The notes below the pieces were generated by a model that worked only from the letters and a program-made list of their open reading frames with translations, searched no databases and was not told the DNA's origin. Positions 15,812 to 23,029 of a stretch of 25,739 nt of DNA are shown one piece after another (within the stretch, counting starts at the first letter, position 1; every line of letters starts with the position of its first letter). The translations under genes were made by a program, and so were the position numbers. Source of the stretch: an uncultured Actinomycetes bacterium (lineage in GTDB: Bacteria; Actinomycetota; Actinomycetes; Nanopelagicales; Nanopelagicaceae); the NCBI GenBank assembly GCA_903916775.1, contig CAIWXY010000158.1, positions 1 to 25,739 of the forward strand. The letters run 5' to 3'.

Positions 15812-16736
15812 AGGTCGTGCGCACTTCCCCGACTACTTGAGATCCACCCATAATTGGTGCAATGTCGATCCCTGCATCGACTCCCCATGAAGAAAATACG
15901 GCTTTATTGAGTACGGCGAATGGACGAAGGCCACCATCGGCAATTTTGAAGGCGCAGGTGCGGCCATCTGCCATAGAAAATACTTCTACCGCTTCAATGC
16001 CATCTTTCATATAGAGCCCGGGGACTCGCTGCATTGCCACGGTTGTGGTTCGACCGACGCCAGCGACCATCACTGGATAGCTTCGAGCCGCCGATATAAC
16101 TTCTTGGTGCACAGGATCGCTAGAGACTGTGACTCGATGAATTGCTGTAGCGAGGGAGTGGGTAGTCATTCCAAAGAGTGGTGCCCCGCAGCCATCTGCA
16201 GTGACAATCTCGAGTGGACGACCGCTGAGCTCCTGCATCTCGTGGCGAATCGCTACTTGAAGAGGGTGCGCTGGATCCAAGTACGTCTCCAAATCCCAGC
16301 CATTAATTACGCAGGTCGCAAGCATTGCAGAATGCTTACCGCTGCAATTATGTGCAAGGCGCGTGGGTTCTTTATCTCCCCACGCTTCTTTCTCCGCAGT
16401 ACCTAGTGGGCGATCTTTCGCGTTACGCAGATAGCTCTCGTCAAGACCAGCGCCTTTAAGTATTGATTGCACAACATCAAAATGTGCTTGCGATCCAGAG
16501 TGGCTCGACTGAGCCATTGCTAGCTGCTCAGGTGAAAGCTTGAGTCCATGGCGCACCATCGCAGATGCTTGCATGATTTTTACAGTAGAGCGCGGAAATA
16601 TCACTGAATCTATTTCGCCAGCACTAGCTGCAACCGAGCCATCCTTATTCAATAGAACAAAGTGGCCTTTATGTTCTGATTCGACTACTCCGGCACGAGT
16701 AACTTCTACGAGTACTTCCCCAAATCCTTGGTTCAC
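15801..16736 (-). CDS. L-asparaginase II family protein
   Basis: A 311-aa protein of the asparaginase II family typified by Rhizobium etli AsnA-II, unrelated to E. coli AnsB. Recognisable blocks are FPRSTVKIMQA near 48-58, AQSSHSGSQAHFDVV, HNCSGKHSAMLATC with the Ser-Gly-Lys-His catalytic stretch, and TADGCGAPLFGMTTH. It would hydrolyse L-asparagine to aspartate and ammonium, presumably in the cytosol since no signal peptide is present. The start is read as GTG at 16736; TAGGTT lies 4 bases before it, near but not at the spacing of other genes. It is 13 bp behind the nitrobindin-like gene and 1 bp before mshA. The enzyme class is solid; specificity is inferred. Confidence 0.88.
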   Translation of the reverse strand: MNQGFGEVLVEVTRAGVVESEHKGHFVLLNKDGSVAASAGEIDSVIFPRSTVKIMQASAMVRHGLKLSPEQLAMAQSSHSGSQAHFDVVQSILKGAGLDESYLRNAKDRPLGTAEKEAWGDKEPTRLAHNCSGKHSAMLATCVINGWDLETYLDPAHPLQVAIRHEMQELSGRPLEIVTADGCGAPLFGMTTHSLATAIHRVTVSSDPVHQEVISAARSYPVMVAGVGRTTTVAMQRVPGLYMKDGIEAVEVFSMADGRTCAFKIADGGLRPFAVLNKAVFSSWGVDAGIDIAPIMGGSQVVGEVRTTLHL

Positions 16737-16749
16737 AGAAAACCTATTT

Positions 16750-17250
16750 CTATTCCGCTTGGCGTTCTAGAGTTGACCAGAGATATGCCTGAAGTGTGTG
16801 ACCATCAGATGCTTTATCGTAGGCATAGAAAAGTTCGCCTTCGACTAAACCGTAGAGTCGTGAACCTGCGGTGACAATGTCAGTAGACGGCGATGAATAA
16901 CCTTGGTCCATTGCGAGTTGGATTTTGGGTCCATTATGAACACCAACCCATCCTTCGGCCATACCTGAACTATGAGCGATCACAATTTCGAGAACGTTAT
17001 TTGGCTTTGGACGCCAGAAGCCTGTCTCTGATTCGAATTGCTTCACGATCTCGTTATTGTCATCGATAATCCATGAGCGAGAGTAATAGTTAAGGAAGTT
17101 GCGACCGTCGTGGTTGAAAGTCACCTCGTGGGCGTACTGGAATGGCTCAATTGTTGGGTATTCGCCACGTCCCTTGCCGCGCCATGTTCCGACGAGCCAT
17201 GCAAGTGGATAAAGATCTTCGTGAAGTCCCTCAGGAATTGTAAAAGCCAT
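16750..17250 (-). CDS. Nitrobindin-like (THAP4/FABP-type) beta-barrel protein with altered heme ligand
   Basis: A 166-aa protein of the nitrobindin / DUF1794 / FABP-like family (cf. mycobacterial Rv2717c). The family signature GxWxGxGxxxYPTI is seen as GTWRGKGRGEYPTI at 21-34, followed by alternating beta-strands of a 10-strand barrel (FLNYYSRSW, ESETGFWRPKP, VLEIVIAHSSG). Family members bind ferric heme through a His near the C-terminus in a motif like LQxHL. Here that stretch reads LQAYL, giving Y156; the nearest His is H151. Heme binding may be lost or Tyr-ligated. The ATG overlaps the stop of the upstream 52-codon membrane peptide (TAATG), implying translational coupling. The family call is strong; the heme role is doubtful. 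Confidence 0.88.
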   Translation of the reverse strand: MAFTIPEGLHEDLYPLAWLVGTWRGKGRGEYPTIEPFQYAHEVTFNHDGRNFLNYYSRSWIIDDNNEIVKQFESETGFWRPKPNNVLEIVIAHSSGMAEGWVGVHNGPKIQLAMDQGYSSPSTDIVTAGSRLYGLVEGELFYAYDKASDGHTLQAYLWSTLERQAE

Positions 17251-17408
17251 TATTTTTTGCCTACTTCCCGTGTTCGTTGCCCAGCGCCTTTAGCCAGCGA
17301 CGGCGCGCTCTTCCAGATTCGAATTGCCCCACGTAGACCAAAGAAGATCATCGCGAGCCCAAAGGCTGCAGATCCCCCGATCAGGAGCAATGAATCGAAG
17401 ACCACCAT
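17250..17408 (-). CDS. Small single-span membrane peptide, 52 aa, unknown function
   Basis: ATG at 17408 to TAA at 17250-17252. Residues 7-25 (LLLIGGSAAFGLAMIFFGL) form one hydrophobic span; the tail from residue 26 is basic (R26, R30, K33, K40, R45, R47, K51, K52), favouring an outside-in orientation with a cytoplasmic tail. Reasons to accept it: it exactly fills the space between ygfZ and the nitrobindin-like gene, it has TAATCT 6 bases before its ATG, and its stop overlaps the next ATG as TAATG. I do not recognise a family. Cotranscription with ygfZ and the nitrobindin-like gene is likely, but no function can be assigned. Confidence 0.72.
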   Translation of the reverse strand: MVVFDSLLLIGGSAAFGLAMIFFGLRGAIRIWKSAPSLAKGAGQRTREVGKK

Positions 17409-17420
17409 GGGTCAAGATTA
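17409..17420 (-). promoter_or_regulatory. Leaderless-type -10 of the small membrane peptide, overlapping the ygfZ stop
   Basis: TAATCT (17415-17420), then TGACCC, then ATG at 17408. The TAA is the ygfZ stop codon. Confidence 0.42.
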
Positions 17421-18326
17421 CTCTGCGGGGACCAGAACTTCCTGCGTTGCGGTAACGCCATCGATCTCTAGAACTGCATCTACAGGCGTAGTTCGCTTAA
17501 TGACAGCAAGTGCTATTGGCCCCAGTTCGTAATGGCGAGCAACTGTGCCGATATAGCCGATCTCTTTATCGTCCAATGTGACTTTGTCGCCGTGAGCCGG
17601 CATGTGAACCATTGAACCGTCTAGATGTAGCAGAACCAAGCGACGTGGCGGATGGCCCAAATTAAAGACTTTTGCAACGGTCTCTTGGCCGCGATAGCAA
17701 CCCTTATTCATATGGACCGCAGTGTTAATAAATCCCAGCTCATTGGGAATCGATTTGTGATCGGTCTCAAAGAGAATACGAGCTCGTCCAACAGCAACTC
17801 GCTGCGCTTCAAGCGCCCAAATCCCAATCTGCATGTTGTTCTGATCTAACTCTTCGGAGAAAGCTTCGAGCTTCTCGCGCTCGATAATCGCATATGGTCC
17901 ACCGATTGCATCTGTAACTCCGGGAGTGCGCACAACGGCAAAATCTCCACTGGCATCAATGACATCGACATCTAACATAAATCGCATCTTGTTCAGAAAG
18001 CCAACAAACTCAGCTACTTTTTCGCGTTCGGTGTGGATCCACATTGTGGTTCCATCATCGACTAAGAAAAATTGTTGTTCGATTCGACCATTAGCGTCGA
18101 GCAAGAGTGACTCGGCCCATGTTCCGGTAGGAAGTGTCGTGAGTTCTTGTGTGGTCATATTGTTGATCCACGTAATGCGGTCTGCGCCAGTAATTGCAAT
18201 AACTCCGCGATGCGAAAGATCGGCCCAGATTGTTCCGAGCTCTAGTGCGCGTTGTTCATGATTGGGTTCACCGAAATGCCAGATCGCACCCTTGTCCGGA
18301 CCATCTTCAACTAGTACGGCGCTCAT
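17418..18326 (-). CDS. ygfZ: Folate-binding Fe-S cluster repair protein YgfZ/GcvT family
   Basis: A 302-aa member of the COG0354 family related to the GcvT aminomethyltransferase fold. YgfZ supports maintenance of certain Fe-S proteins in a folate-dependent manner. The family-defining K-G-C-Y-x-G-Q-E motif is intact at 208-215 with C210. The N-terminal folate-binding part includes WADLSHRGVIAITGADRITWINNMTTQ, and an OB-like C-terminal barrel follows PPRRLVLLHL. Length is normal. It starts 9 bp after the Fur-family gene, and its leaderless-type hexamer TAAACT is built on that gene's TAA stop. It is followed by the membrane peptide and the nitrobindin-like gene, an iron/heme-flavoured neighbourhood. 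Confidence 0.92.
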   Translation of the reverse strand: MSAVLVEDGPDKGAIWHFGEPNHEQRALELGTIWADLSHRGVIAITGADRITWINNMTTQELTTLPTGTWAESLLLDANGRIEQQFFLVDDGTTMWIHTEREKVAEFVGFLNKMRFMLDVDVIDASGDFAVVRTPGVTDAIGGPYAIIEREKLEAFSEELDQNNMQIGIWALEAQRVAVGRARILFETDHKSIPNELGFINTAVHMNKGCYRGQETVAKVFNLGHPPRRLVLLHLDGSMVHMPAHGDKVTLDDKEIGYIGTVARHYELGPIALAVIKRTTPVDAVLEIDGVTATQEVLVPAE

Positions 18327-18338
18327 AAAAGTAGTTTA
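18327..18338 (-). promoter_or_regulatory. Leaderless-type -10 of ygfZ, overlapping the Fur-gene stop
   Basis: TAAACT (18333-18338), then ACTTTT, then ATG at 18326. The TAA of the hexamer is the stop codon of the upstream Fur-family gene. Confidence 0.48.
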
Positions 18339-18749
18339 GGCTTTGTTAAAGCAGGAACCGCAGGTGCCATAGATGGCGAAGTGAGTGACATCGGTATGGA
18401 AGCCGTAATCATCGAGCAGACCCTGAACGAAACTTGCTGAGGACTCGATCGGAGCATCTCCTACTTCACCGCAGACACCACAGACGAGATGTAGGTGCGT
18501 CAATTCTTCTGCAGCGTGATACGTCGCACCGCCATGGCCTAAGTGAGTGTGCTGAACGAGTCCAACATTCTCGAGCGTCTCAAGGTTGCGATAGACAGTG
18601 GAGAGATTGATCCCTGGATGCGTCTCGTGAATCTTGGTCGCGACCTCTTCAGGTGTGGCATGACCTAGTGTGCGAACTGCTTGTAATACCAATTCACGTT
18701 GAGGGGTCAGGCGAAGGCCTTTTTCACGGAGTTCATGCTGTTGTGCCAT
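18336..18749 (-). CDS. Fur-family metal-dependent transcriptional regulator
   Basis: A 137-aa Fur-superfamily repressor. The N-terminal winged helix includes [25 protein letters not shown] and the recognition-helix region [19 protein letters not shown] near 47-65. The C-terminal dimer domain has ALL-His metal ligands (THLHLVC) and two CxxC pairs, C90/C93 and C130/C133, forming the structural zinc site. Sequence alone does not separate Fur, Zur or a peroxide-sensing PerR-like protein. A promoter TACAAT lies 6 bases before ATG in a 32-bp interval shared with divergent glnR. ygfZ follows, so the regulator may affect its own Fe-S repair neighbour; that is inference. Confidence 0.93.
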   Translation of the reverse strand: MAQQHELREKGLRLTPQRELVLQAVRTLGHATPEEVATKIHETHPGINLSTVYRNLETLENVGLVQHTHLGHGGATYHAAEELTHLHLVCGVCGEVGDAPIESSASFVQGLLDDYGFHTDVTHFAIYGTCGSCFNKA

Positions 18750-18761
18750 ACCTTAATTGTA
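18750..18761 (-). promoter_or_regulatory. Leaderless-type -10 of the Fur-family gene
   Basis: TACAAT (18756-18761), then TAAGGT, then ATG at 18749. It is a near-consensus hexamer and the best example of the spacing rule in the window. Confidence 0.55.
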
Positions 18762-18781
18762 CGGGTATCCTTACGGTCCTT

Positions 18782-19501
18782 ATGGCGCGCATATTGGTAT
18801 TGACCAGTGCGATTAGCTCTCCCGCTAATCCAGCGGTACTACCTGCGCTGAGTTTGCTTCAGCATGATGTTCGCATCTTGCCCGCCGAGAGTTCAATTCT
18901 GATCGATGCTCCTGAATCTGATTGCATCATTCTCGATGCACGCAAAGATCTTCCTCAGATGAAGGCCCTTGCGCGTTTGATGACATCCACGGGTCTTAGC
19001 GCACCTCTCATTGTCGCTGTGACCGAGGGCGGATTATCCGCCATCAGCAGCGAGTGGGGCTCTGATGATGTCATTCTTGACACAGCAGGACCAGCAGAGA
19101 TCGAAGCGCGAATCCGTATCGCGATCGGACGCTTTAAAGATCATGCAACGTCCCTTGATCAATCACTTCGTGAAATTCGCACCGGTGAAGTTGTTATTGA
19201 TGAGACTGCTTACACCGCAAAGATTCGCGGTCGTTCACTCGATCTCACTTTCAAAGAGTTTGAACTCCTCAAGTTCTTGGCTCAACACCCTGGACGAGTA
19301 TTTACTCGCGCACAGTTGTTGCAAGAAATTTGGGGTTACGACTACTTCGGTGGCACTCGTACCGTAGATGTGCACATTCGTCGTCTGCGCTCGAAGTTGG
19401 GCCCGGAGTTCGAAGCGATCATCGGCACAGTACGTAACGTCGGTTACCGCTTCACAATCAGCGGTTCACCACGAGATGCATTTGTAAGCGAGAGCGTTTA
19501 A
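18782..19501 (+). CDS. glnR: GlnR-type nitrogen response regulator (orphan OmpR family)
   Basis: A 239-aa OmpR-family regulator. The atypical N-terminal receiver ([45 protein letters not shown] with D52, [14 protein letters not shown]) matches actinobacterial GlnR rather than a canonical receiver: the acidic pocket and the KP motif are absent. The C-terminal winged helix (about 131-225) has [20 protein letters not shown] and [19 protein letters not shown]. GlnR controls glnA, amtB and other nitrogen genes and is thought to work without phosphorylation. The frame extends upstream to 18653, but ATG 18782 is chosen because homologous sequence begins there and earlier starts run through the divergent Fur gene. 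No histidine kinase is adjacent, as expected. TACGGT ends 4 bases before ATG. Confidence 0.9.
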   Translation: MARILVLTSAISSPANPAVLPALSLLQHDVRILPAESSILIDAPESDCIILDARKDLPQMKALARLMTSTGLSAPLIVAVTEGGLSAISSEWGSDDVILDTAGPAEIEARIRIAIGRFKDHATSLDQSLREIRTGEVVIDETAYTAKIRGRSLDLTFKEFELLKFLAQHPGRVFTRAQLLQEIWGYDYFGGTRTVDVHIRRLRSKLGPEFEAIIGTVRNVGYRFTISGSPRDAFVSESV

Positions 19502-19511
19502 CCCTCTCCCT

Positions 19512-20723
19512 TTACTTCGTGATTGTGAACGAACCGGTTGTGAGTGCGCTCGGCAAATAATAGGTATCTCCACCCGTTTGTGCTGTGAGTGTGCACGTTC
19601 CCGCAGCAAGTAGGTGAATATTCATTCCCGAAATCGCACATGTCGTTGGGGTCTTGCTTGTTAGGGTGACGACAGATTGCGAATTAAGGACGCCATAGTT
19701 ATTGAAGTACGGAGCTATTGGCATCAAATCCCCATACTTCGCCCAGACTGTCAGTGATTGGGCTGAAGCCATAAAGAGCATGAGTGAGGATAGGTTTGTA
19801 AAGCGATTGATCGGTGCAGGTACTGGGAAATTAGTCGCTGATGGCACAACGACTGGATAAGAAGATGCTGGAAGGATTGCGACTGCTGGACATGGATTTG
19901 CAGCCTTGGTCAGGGTTGCAGATGTGCTGGCAGTGCCACCGTTGAGAATTGCGTTGAAGCAGGTGGTAGATGCGTTGCCGCCACTGATAATTGCTGGCGG
20001 ATGTGTAGCTGTAAGTGTTGCTGTTAGAGGTGTTGTGTATTGATCTGCAGGATCTGAGGTATCGCAGCCATATGCGTTGCACTCTGCGACGCTAAATTCA
20101 TACCAGGTGCTTGGAGTAAGACCAGTAAATTTTGCTGATGTACCCGTTACTTGCTGCATAGTCTGCAGAGCGGTGTTGTAGTAAGGCCATGCATAAACTT
20201 TGTAGCCATACACAGGTGCTCCACCAGTACCGATTCCCGGAACCCAGGTCACATCAATCTCTGTATTGCTGATTGTCTGAGTAACTAACGTTGTTGGGTA
20301 ATCTGGTTGACCCAACCATGCTGTACTTGCTGAAGGTTGTGACGGCGCACTTGCACTCGTTGCACTCTTGACAACAACTGTGAATGTGTAGGGAGTCTGC
20401 GGCTTAAAAGGATTTGGCACGGTGCTGTTGGAGTAGACGCACTGATTGACAAATGCAGAGGCCGTGCATGTTGCGCCAGATGGGTTCGCTGTAACTACAT
20501 AGGAACTCACGCCTGATGTCGAAGCAAGCGGTGTCCAACTTACTAAGAAACCAACTTTGGGATCCCACATTGCACTCACACCCGTGACGGCTGGAATGAC
20601 GGTAGTTGTGGGAGTAGCTGCAGGGGTAGGCGTTGCAGCCTGAGAAGTAGGCGCTATGAACGCTGTGATACCTACTGCGGCAGCGATAAAAGCCCCCACA
20701 TATTTACGCGAAATAATTCTCAT
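19512..20723 (-). CDS. Secreted fibronectin type III domain protein
   Basis: A 403-aa exported protein. The signal peptide is about 1-29 (basic RKY, hydrophobic core, cleavage near SQA). A Thr/Pro/Ala linker follows, then two FN3-like modules, about 44-135 (VSAMWDPKVGFLVSWTPL, SYVVTANP) and about 140-232 (TEIDVTWVPGIGTGGAPVYGYKVYAW, FTGLTPSTWYEFSVAECNAYG). The C-terminal 60 residues form an Ig-like module with CAISGMNIHLLAAGTCTLTA, of the kind common in actinobacterial surface proteins. There is no LPXTG or transmembrane anchor. Unlike most neighbours it has a clear ribosome-binding site GGAGG. It is convergent with glnR (10 bp). Ligand and role unknown; adhesion or matrix function is a guess. 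Confidence 0.85.
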   Translation of the reverse strand: MRIISRKYVGAFIAAAVGITAFIAPTSQAATPTPAATPTTTVIPAVTGVSAMWDPKVGFLVSWTPLASTSGVSSYVVTANPSGATCTASAFVNQCVYSNSTVPNPFKPQTPYTFTVVVKSATSASAPSQPSASTAWLGQPDYPTTLVTQTISNTEIDVTWVPGIGTGGAPVYGYKVYAWPYYNTALQTMQQVTGTSAKFTGLTPSTWYEFSVAECNAYGCDTSDPADQYTTPLTATLTATHPPAIISGGNASTTCFNAILNGGTASTSATLTKAANPCPAVAILPASSYPVVVPSATNFPVPAPINRFTNLSSLMLFMASAQSLTVWAKYGDLMPIAPYFNNYGVLNSQSVVTLTSKTPTTCAISGMNIHLLAAGTCTLTAQTGGDTYYLPSALTTGSFTITK

Positions 20724-20727
20724 ATCG

Positions 20728-20740
20728 CCTCCAGAGTTTA
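20728..20740 (-). promoter_or_regulatory. Ribosome-binding site and -10 candidate of the FN3 protein gene
   Basis: GGAGG (20728-20732), 4 bases before ATG 20723, immediately downstream of TAAACT (20735-20740). If TAAACT is the -10, the transcript has a very short leader consisting almost only of the Shine-Dalgarno. Confidence 0.4.
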
Positions 20741-20801
20741 TGTAAGGAAAAGTTTCCCATCCTTTAGTTAAACACTCCAGGCTGACACGAGAAATGAATG
20801 G

Positions 20802-21569
20802 TTAATACTCTTCGCTGAAAGTAAACAAGGCCTCTAGGTAGTGATCGCCAGTGATTCCGAGGTTGGCGGCATCAGGCGGCGCGGTCTGAGGTTCGATGCA
20901 TACGCCCTCGGTATCTTCTGTATAAACGACCCACCACGGTGCATCTGATTCGACTGTAATACGAGCAGCACCTGGCCAGATGACCGATGGAATTCCTTTT
21001 ACATCGGTAAAGCAATCATCCCAAGGCTCAGGTGACTGAGGAACGAAATCACCAGTGGGAAGACCCTCTTCATCACGCTTGAGCATGCGACCTGCGCGAA
21101 ACTCCACTTCTGCCTCACCGCCACGCGACAGCTCCCGCGGGAACCAAGGGTGCATTCCGAGCCATGCTGGAATATCGCAACCATTAGCTTCGTATTCCAA
21201 GATCCAACGAACTGCATCATCTAATACTTCGATTGTCTGCTCGACAACTGCGCCGTTGTATGGAGCAGGAAGTTCCAGGCGCGCGCGACCTTTACCGACT
21301 TCTTCCCATCCAGATGTAAATGCGTAGCCATGAATAGCGTGCGGTGGTGCCCATGTGGTTGGGAGCGTGTGTTCGGTGCCGTCGGCGCCGGTGATTAAAC
21401 CTTCGTTGATTCGACCGGCCCATGGTGCCATTGGATACCAACCCCATGAGAGTGGTGTTCCGCGAAACGGAACCGCGAATTGCAGATCGCGCCATTGCAG
21501 CGATGCGATACGCCCACCTTGATCTAGGTCAATGCCGACTGAAATTTCTTGACCATCAATATGTTGCAT
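20802..21569 (-). CDS. Aldose 1-epimerase family protein (GalM-like)
   Basis: A 255-aa beta-sandwich mutarotase-like protein that would interconvert alpha and beta anomers of a free or phosphorylated sugar. Family elements: MAPWAGRINEG at 47-57, catalytic His candidates H80 (HAIHGYAF) and H140 (GMHPWF), and the general-base Glu E226 in VCIEPQTAPPDAAN. It is shorter than E. coli GalM (346 aa) and closer to the YeaD/compact subgroup, so the substrate is open. Its ATG overlaps the pfkB-type gene stop (TAATG), coupling it to the kinase; the pair probably handles one sugar. Confidence 0.88.
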   Translation of the reverse strand: MQHIDGQEISVGIDLDQGGRIASLQWRDLQFAVPFRGTPLSWGWYPMAPWAGRINEGLITGADGTEHTLPTTWAPPHAIHGYAFTSGWEEVGKGRARLELPAPYNGAVVEQTIEVLDDAVRWILEYEANGCDIPAWLGMHPWFPRELSRGGEAEVEFRAGRMLKRDEEGLPTGDFVPQSPEPWDDCFTDVKGIPSVIWPGAARITVESDAPWWVVYTEDTEGVCIEPQTAPPDAANLGITGDHYLEALFTFSEEY

Positions 21570-22468
21570 TAGTAGCCGACCAACTCTTCTTTTGTAGGTG
21601 GGTTAGCTCCCGGGCGAGAAACTGTGATTGATGCTGCTTTAGCAGCGCGAGTAAGCACTTGGCGAAGTACATCTCCGGTGAGATGAGCTAAACCATGTTC
21701 GATAATTCCCTCAACGATAATTGCGCCAACAGTGTCGCCGGCACCAACAGTGTCAGAGACTTCGACTCGAACTCCTGGTACACGAACTTCTCCGGCTCGC
21801 GTGAAACCAGCCAGTCCTTCACTACCAAGAGTGACAACAACGAGCGCAGCCCCTTGCGCAAGCCAGTTATTTGCAACATCGTGCATGCTTGTTCCTGGAT
21901 ATAGCCATTGCAGATCTTCTTCGCTTACCTTGATGACAGAAGAAATCGTGGCCCACTTATCGACAACGCTGCGATATTGCGCGCGATCACTAATGACAGA
22001 AGGGCGGATATTGGGATCAAAAACGAGCGGCGCTTTGATCTTCTTCATCCAATCAAAGAGCTTGGTAGCACCTGGCTCTACGATCGTGGCGAGCGTGCCG
22101 ACGTGAGTTACAGCAGGTGGGTTTGTCGGATCTGGTAGCCACTTTTCATCGAATTCAAATGTCGCGGTGCCGTCAATCAAGAACTCATAAGATGCTCCGC
22201 CATCAGCGGCAAGAGTTACGGTCGCGGTGCATGTTGGGAGCTTGCTCTTGAGTGTGTAATCCAGATGTACGCCATCTGCCAAGAGCTCTGCGCGAATCGC
22301 TTTGCCATAGTCATCGGTAGAAATTCCATCAATGAAGTACGAATCAAAACCCAGGCGAGCCAGAGCTTTGGCGGTATTAGCTGGTCCGCCACCAACGATT
22401 GCAACGCGAGAATCTCCCTGAGGGATGAGATCGATCAGCGCTTCTCCTGCTACCCATACTGATGCCAT
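21569..22468 (-). CDS. PfkB-family sugar kinase (fructokinase-like)
   Basis: A 299-aa ribokinase-fold enzyme phosphorylating a sugar or nucleoside with ATP. Substrate-side motif GGGPANTAKALARLG at 26-40; ATP/anion-hole motif DTVGAGDTVGA at 239-249 with catalytic D245. The position after GAGDT, usually Phe in this family, is Val247. VAGEALIDLIP and the DGISTDDYG segment suggest fructokinase or a 2-keto-3-deoxygluconate/ribokinase relative, but specificity cannot be fixed. It follows the UPF0303 gene without a gap and overlaps the epimerase gene, forming a three-gene operon. Confidence 0.88.
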   Translation of the reverse strand: MASVWVAGEALIDLIPQGDSRVAIVGGGPANTAKALARLGFDSYFIDGISTDDYGKAIRAELLADGVHLDYTLKSKLPTCTATVTLAADGGASYEFLIDGTATFEFDEKWLPDPTNPPAVTHVGTLATIVEPGATKLFDWMKKIKAPLVFDPNIRPSVISDRAQYRSVVDKWATISSVIKVSEEDLQWLYPGTSMHDVANNWLAQGAALVVVTLGSEGLAGFTRAGEVRVPGVRVEVSDTVGAGDTVGAIIVEGIIEHGLAHLTGDVLRQVLTRAAKAASITVSRPGANPPTKEELVGY

Positions 22469-22978
22469 TTATGCCAACTCTCCTTGTCGTGCTAAAAATT
22501 GTGTAATGACTTCTACCCCAAATAAATGATCTTCTACTTGTGGCAATCCGCTGATAATTAAAATCCCAGTAAGGCCTGATCCCGTCACATTAATTGGCAA
22601 ACCACCACCATGAATTGCATGTGTTACTTCTGGAAGGCCAGTTGATTCATACCAATCGATGCCTTGCTCTTCGGCTAATACTCGCTCAAACATTGTTGAG
22701 TGACCAGTAGCGAGGACGACGCGGGCTTTGCGCGCGATCCATGAAGGTTGTTCAGGTTTTGCACCTGGCAGCGCCATATGAAAGACGGTCCACCCTTCGG
22801 GCAGGGTTTCATCCATGAGTCGGACTTCGATTGAGATCTGTAGGTCGCGTTGGCGAGCAAGAGCGACTGCTATCTCGCCCAGATCAAGGGCATCACCTAA
22901 CTCAAAAGAGGCGAACTGCAGGAGTGACTCTTCGCCAAGAAGTCCTTCGCTGCTAAAGCCCCCGGTGGTTGTGATCAC
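22469..22978 (-). CDS. UPF0303 / heme-degrading-domain (HbpS/GlcG-like) protein
   Basis: A 169-aa protein of the UPF0303 branch of the GlcG/HbpS superfamily. Characteristic blocks are FELGDALDLGEIAVALARQRDLQISIEVRL near 28-56, WIARKARVVLATGHSTM near 78-95, and the Gly-rich HAIHGGGLPINV near 120-131. HbpS binds heme in Streptomyces, but UPF0303 members have no settled function and are often found with sugar or small-molecule genes. The start is GTG at 22978, supported by TAGAGT 6 bases upstream. It is the first gene of the operon with the sugar kinase and epimerase, which argues for a role in carbohydrate metabolism. That is inference. Confidence 0.82.
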   Translation of the reverse strand: MITTTGGFSSEGLLGEESLLQFASFELGDALDLGEIAVALARQRDLQISIEVRLMDETLPEGWTVFHMALPGAKPEQPSWIARKARVVLATGHSTMFERVLAEEQGIDWYESTGLPEVTHAIHGGGLPINVTGSGLTGILIISGLPQVEDHLFGVEVITQFLARQGELA

Positions 22979-22990
22979 CGGGCAACTCTA
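22979..22990 (-). promoter_or_regulatory. Leaderless-type -10 of the UPF0303-pfkB-epimerase operon
   Basis: TAGAGT (22985-22990), then TGCCCG, then GTG at 22978. Confidence 0.5.
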
Positions 22991-23029
22991 GTCAATCAAC
23001 GCTCGATCAGAATTAATGCGCGAGGCGCT

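Noticed and set aside
18653..18781. N-terminal extension of glnR
   Set aside because: The extra 43 residues run antisense through the Fur-family gene start. GlnR-type similarity begins exactly at the ATG at 18782.
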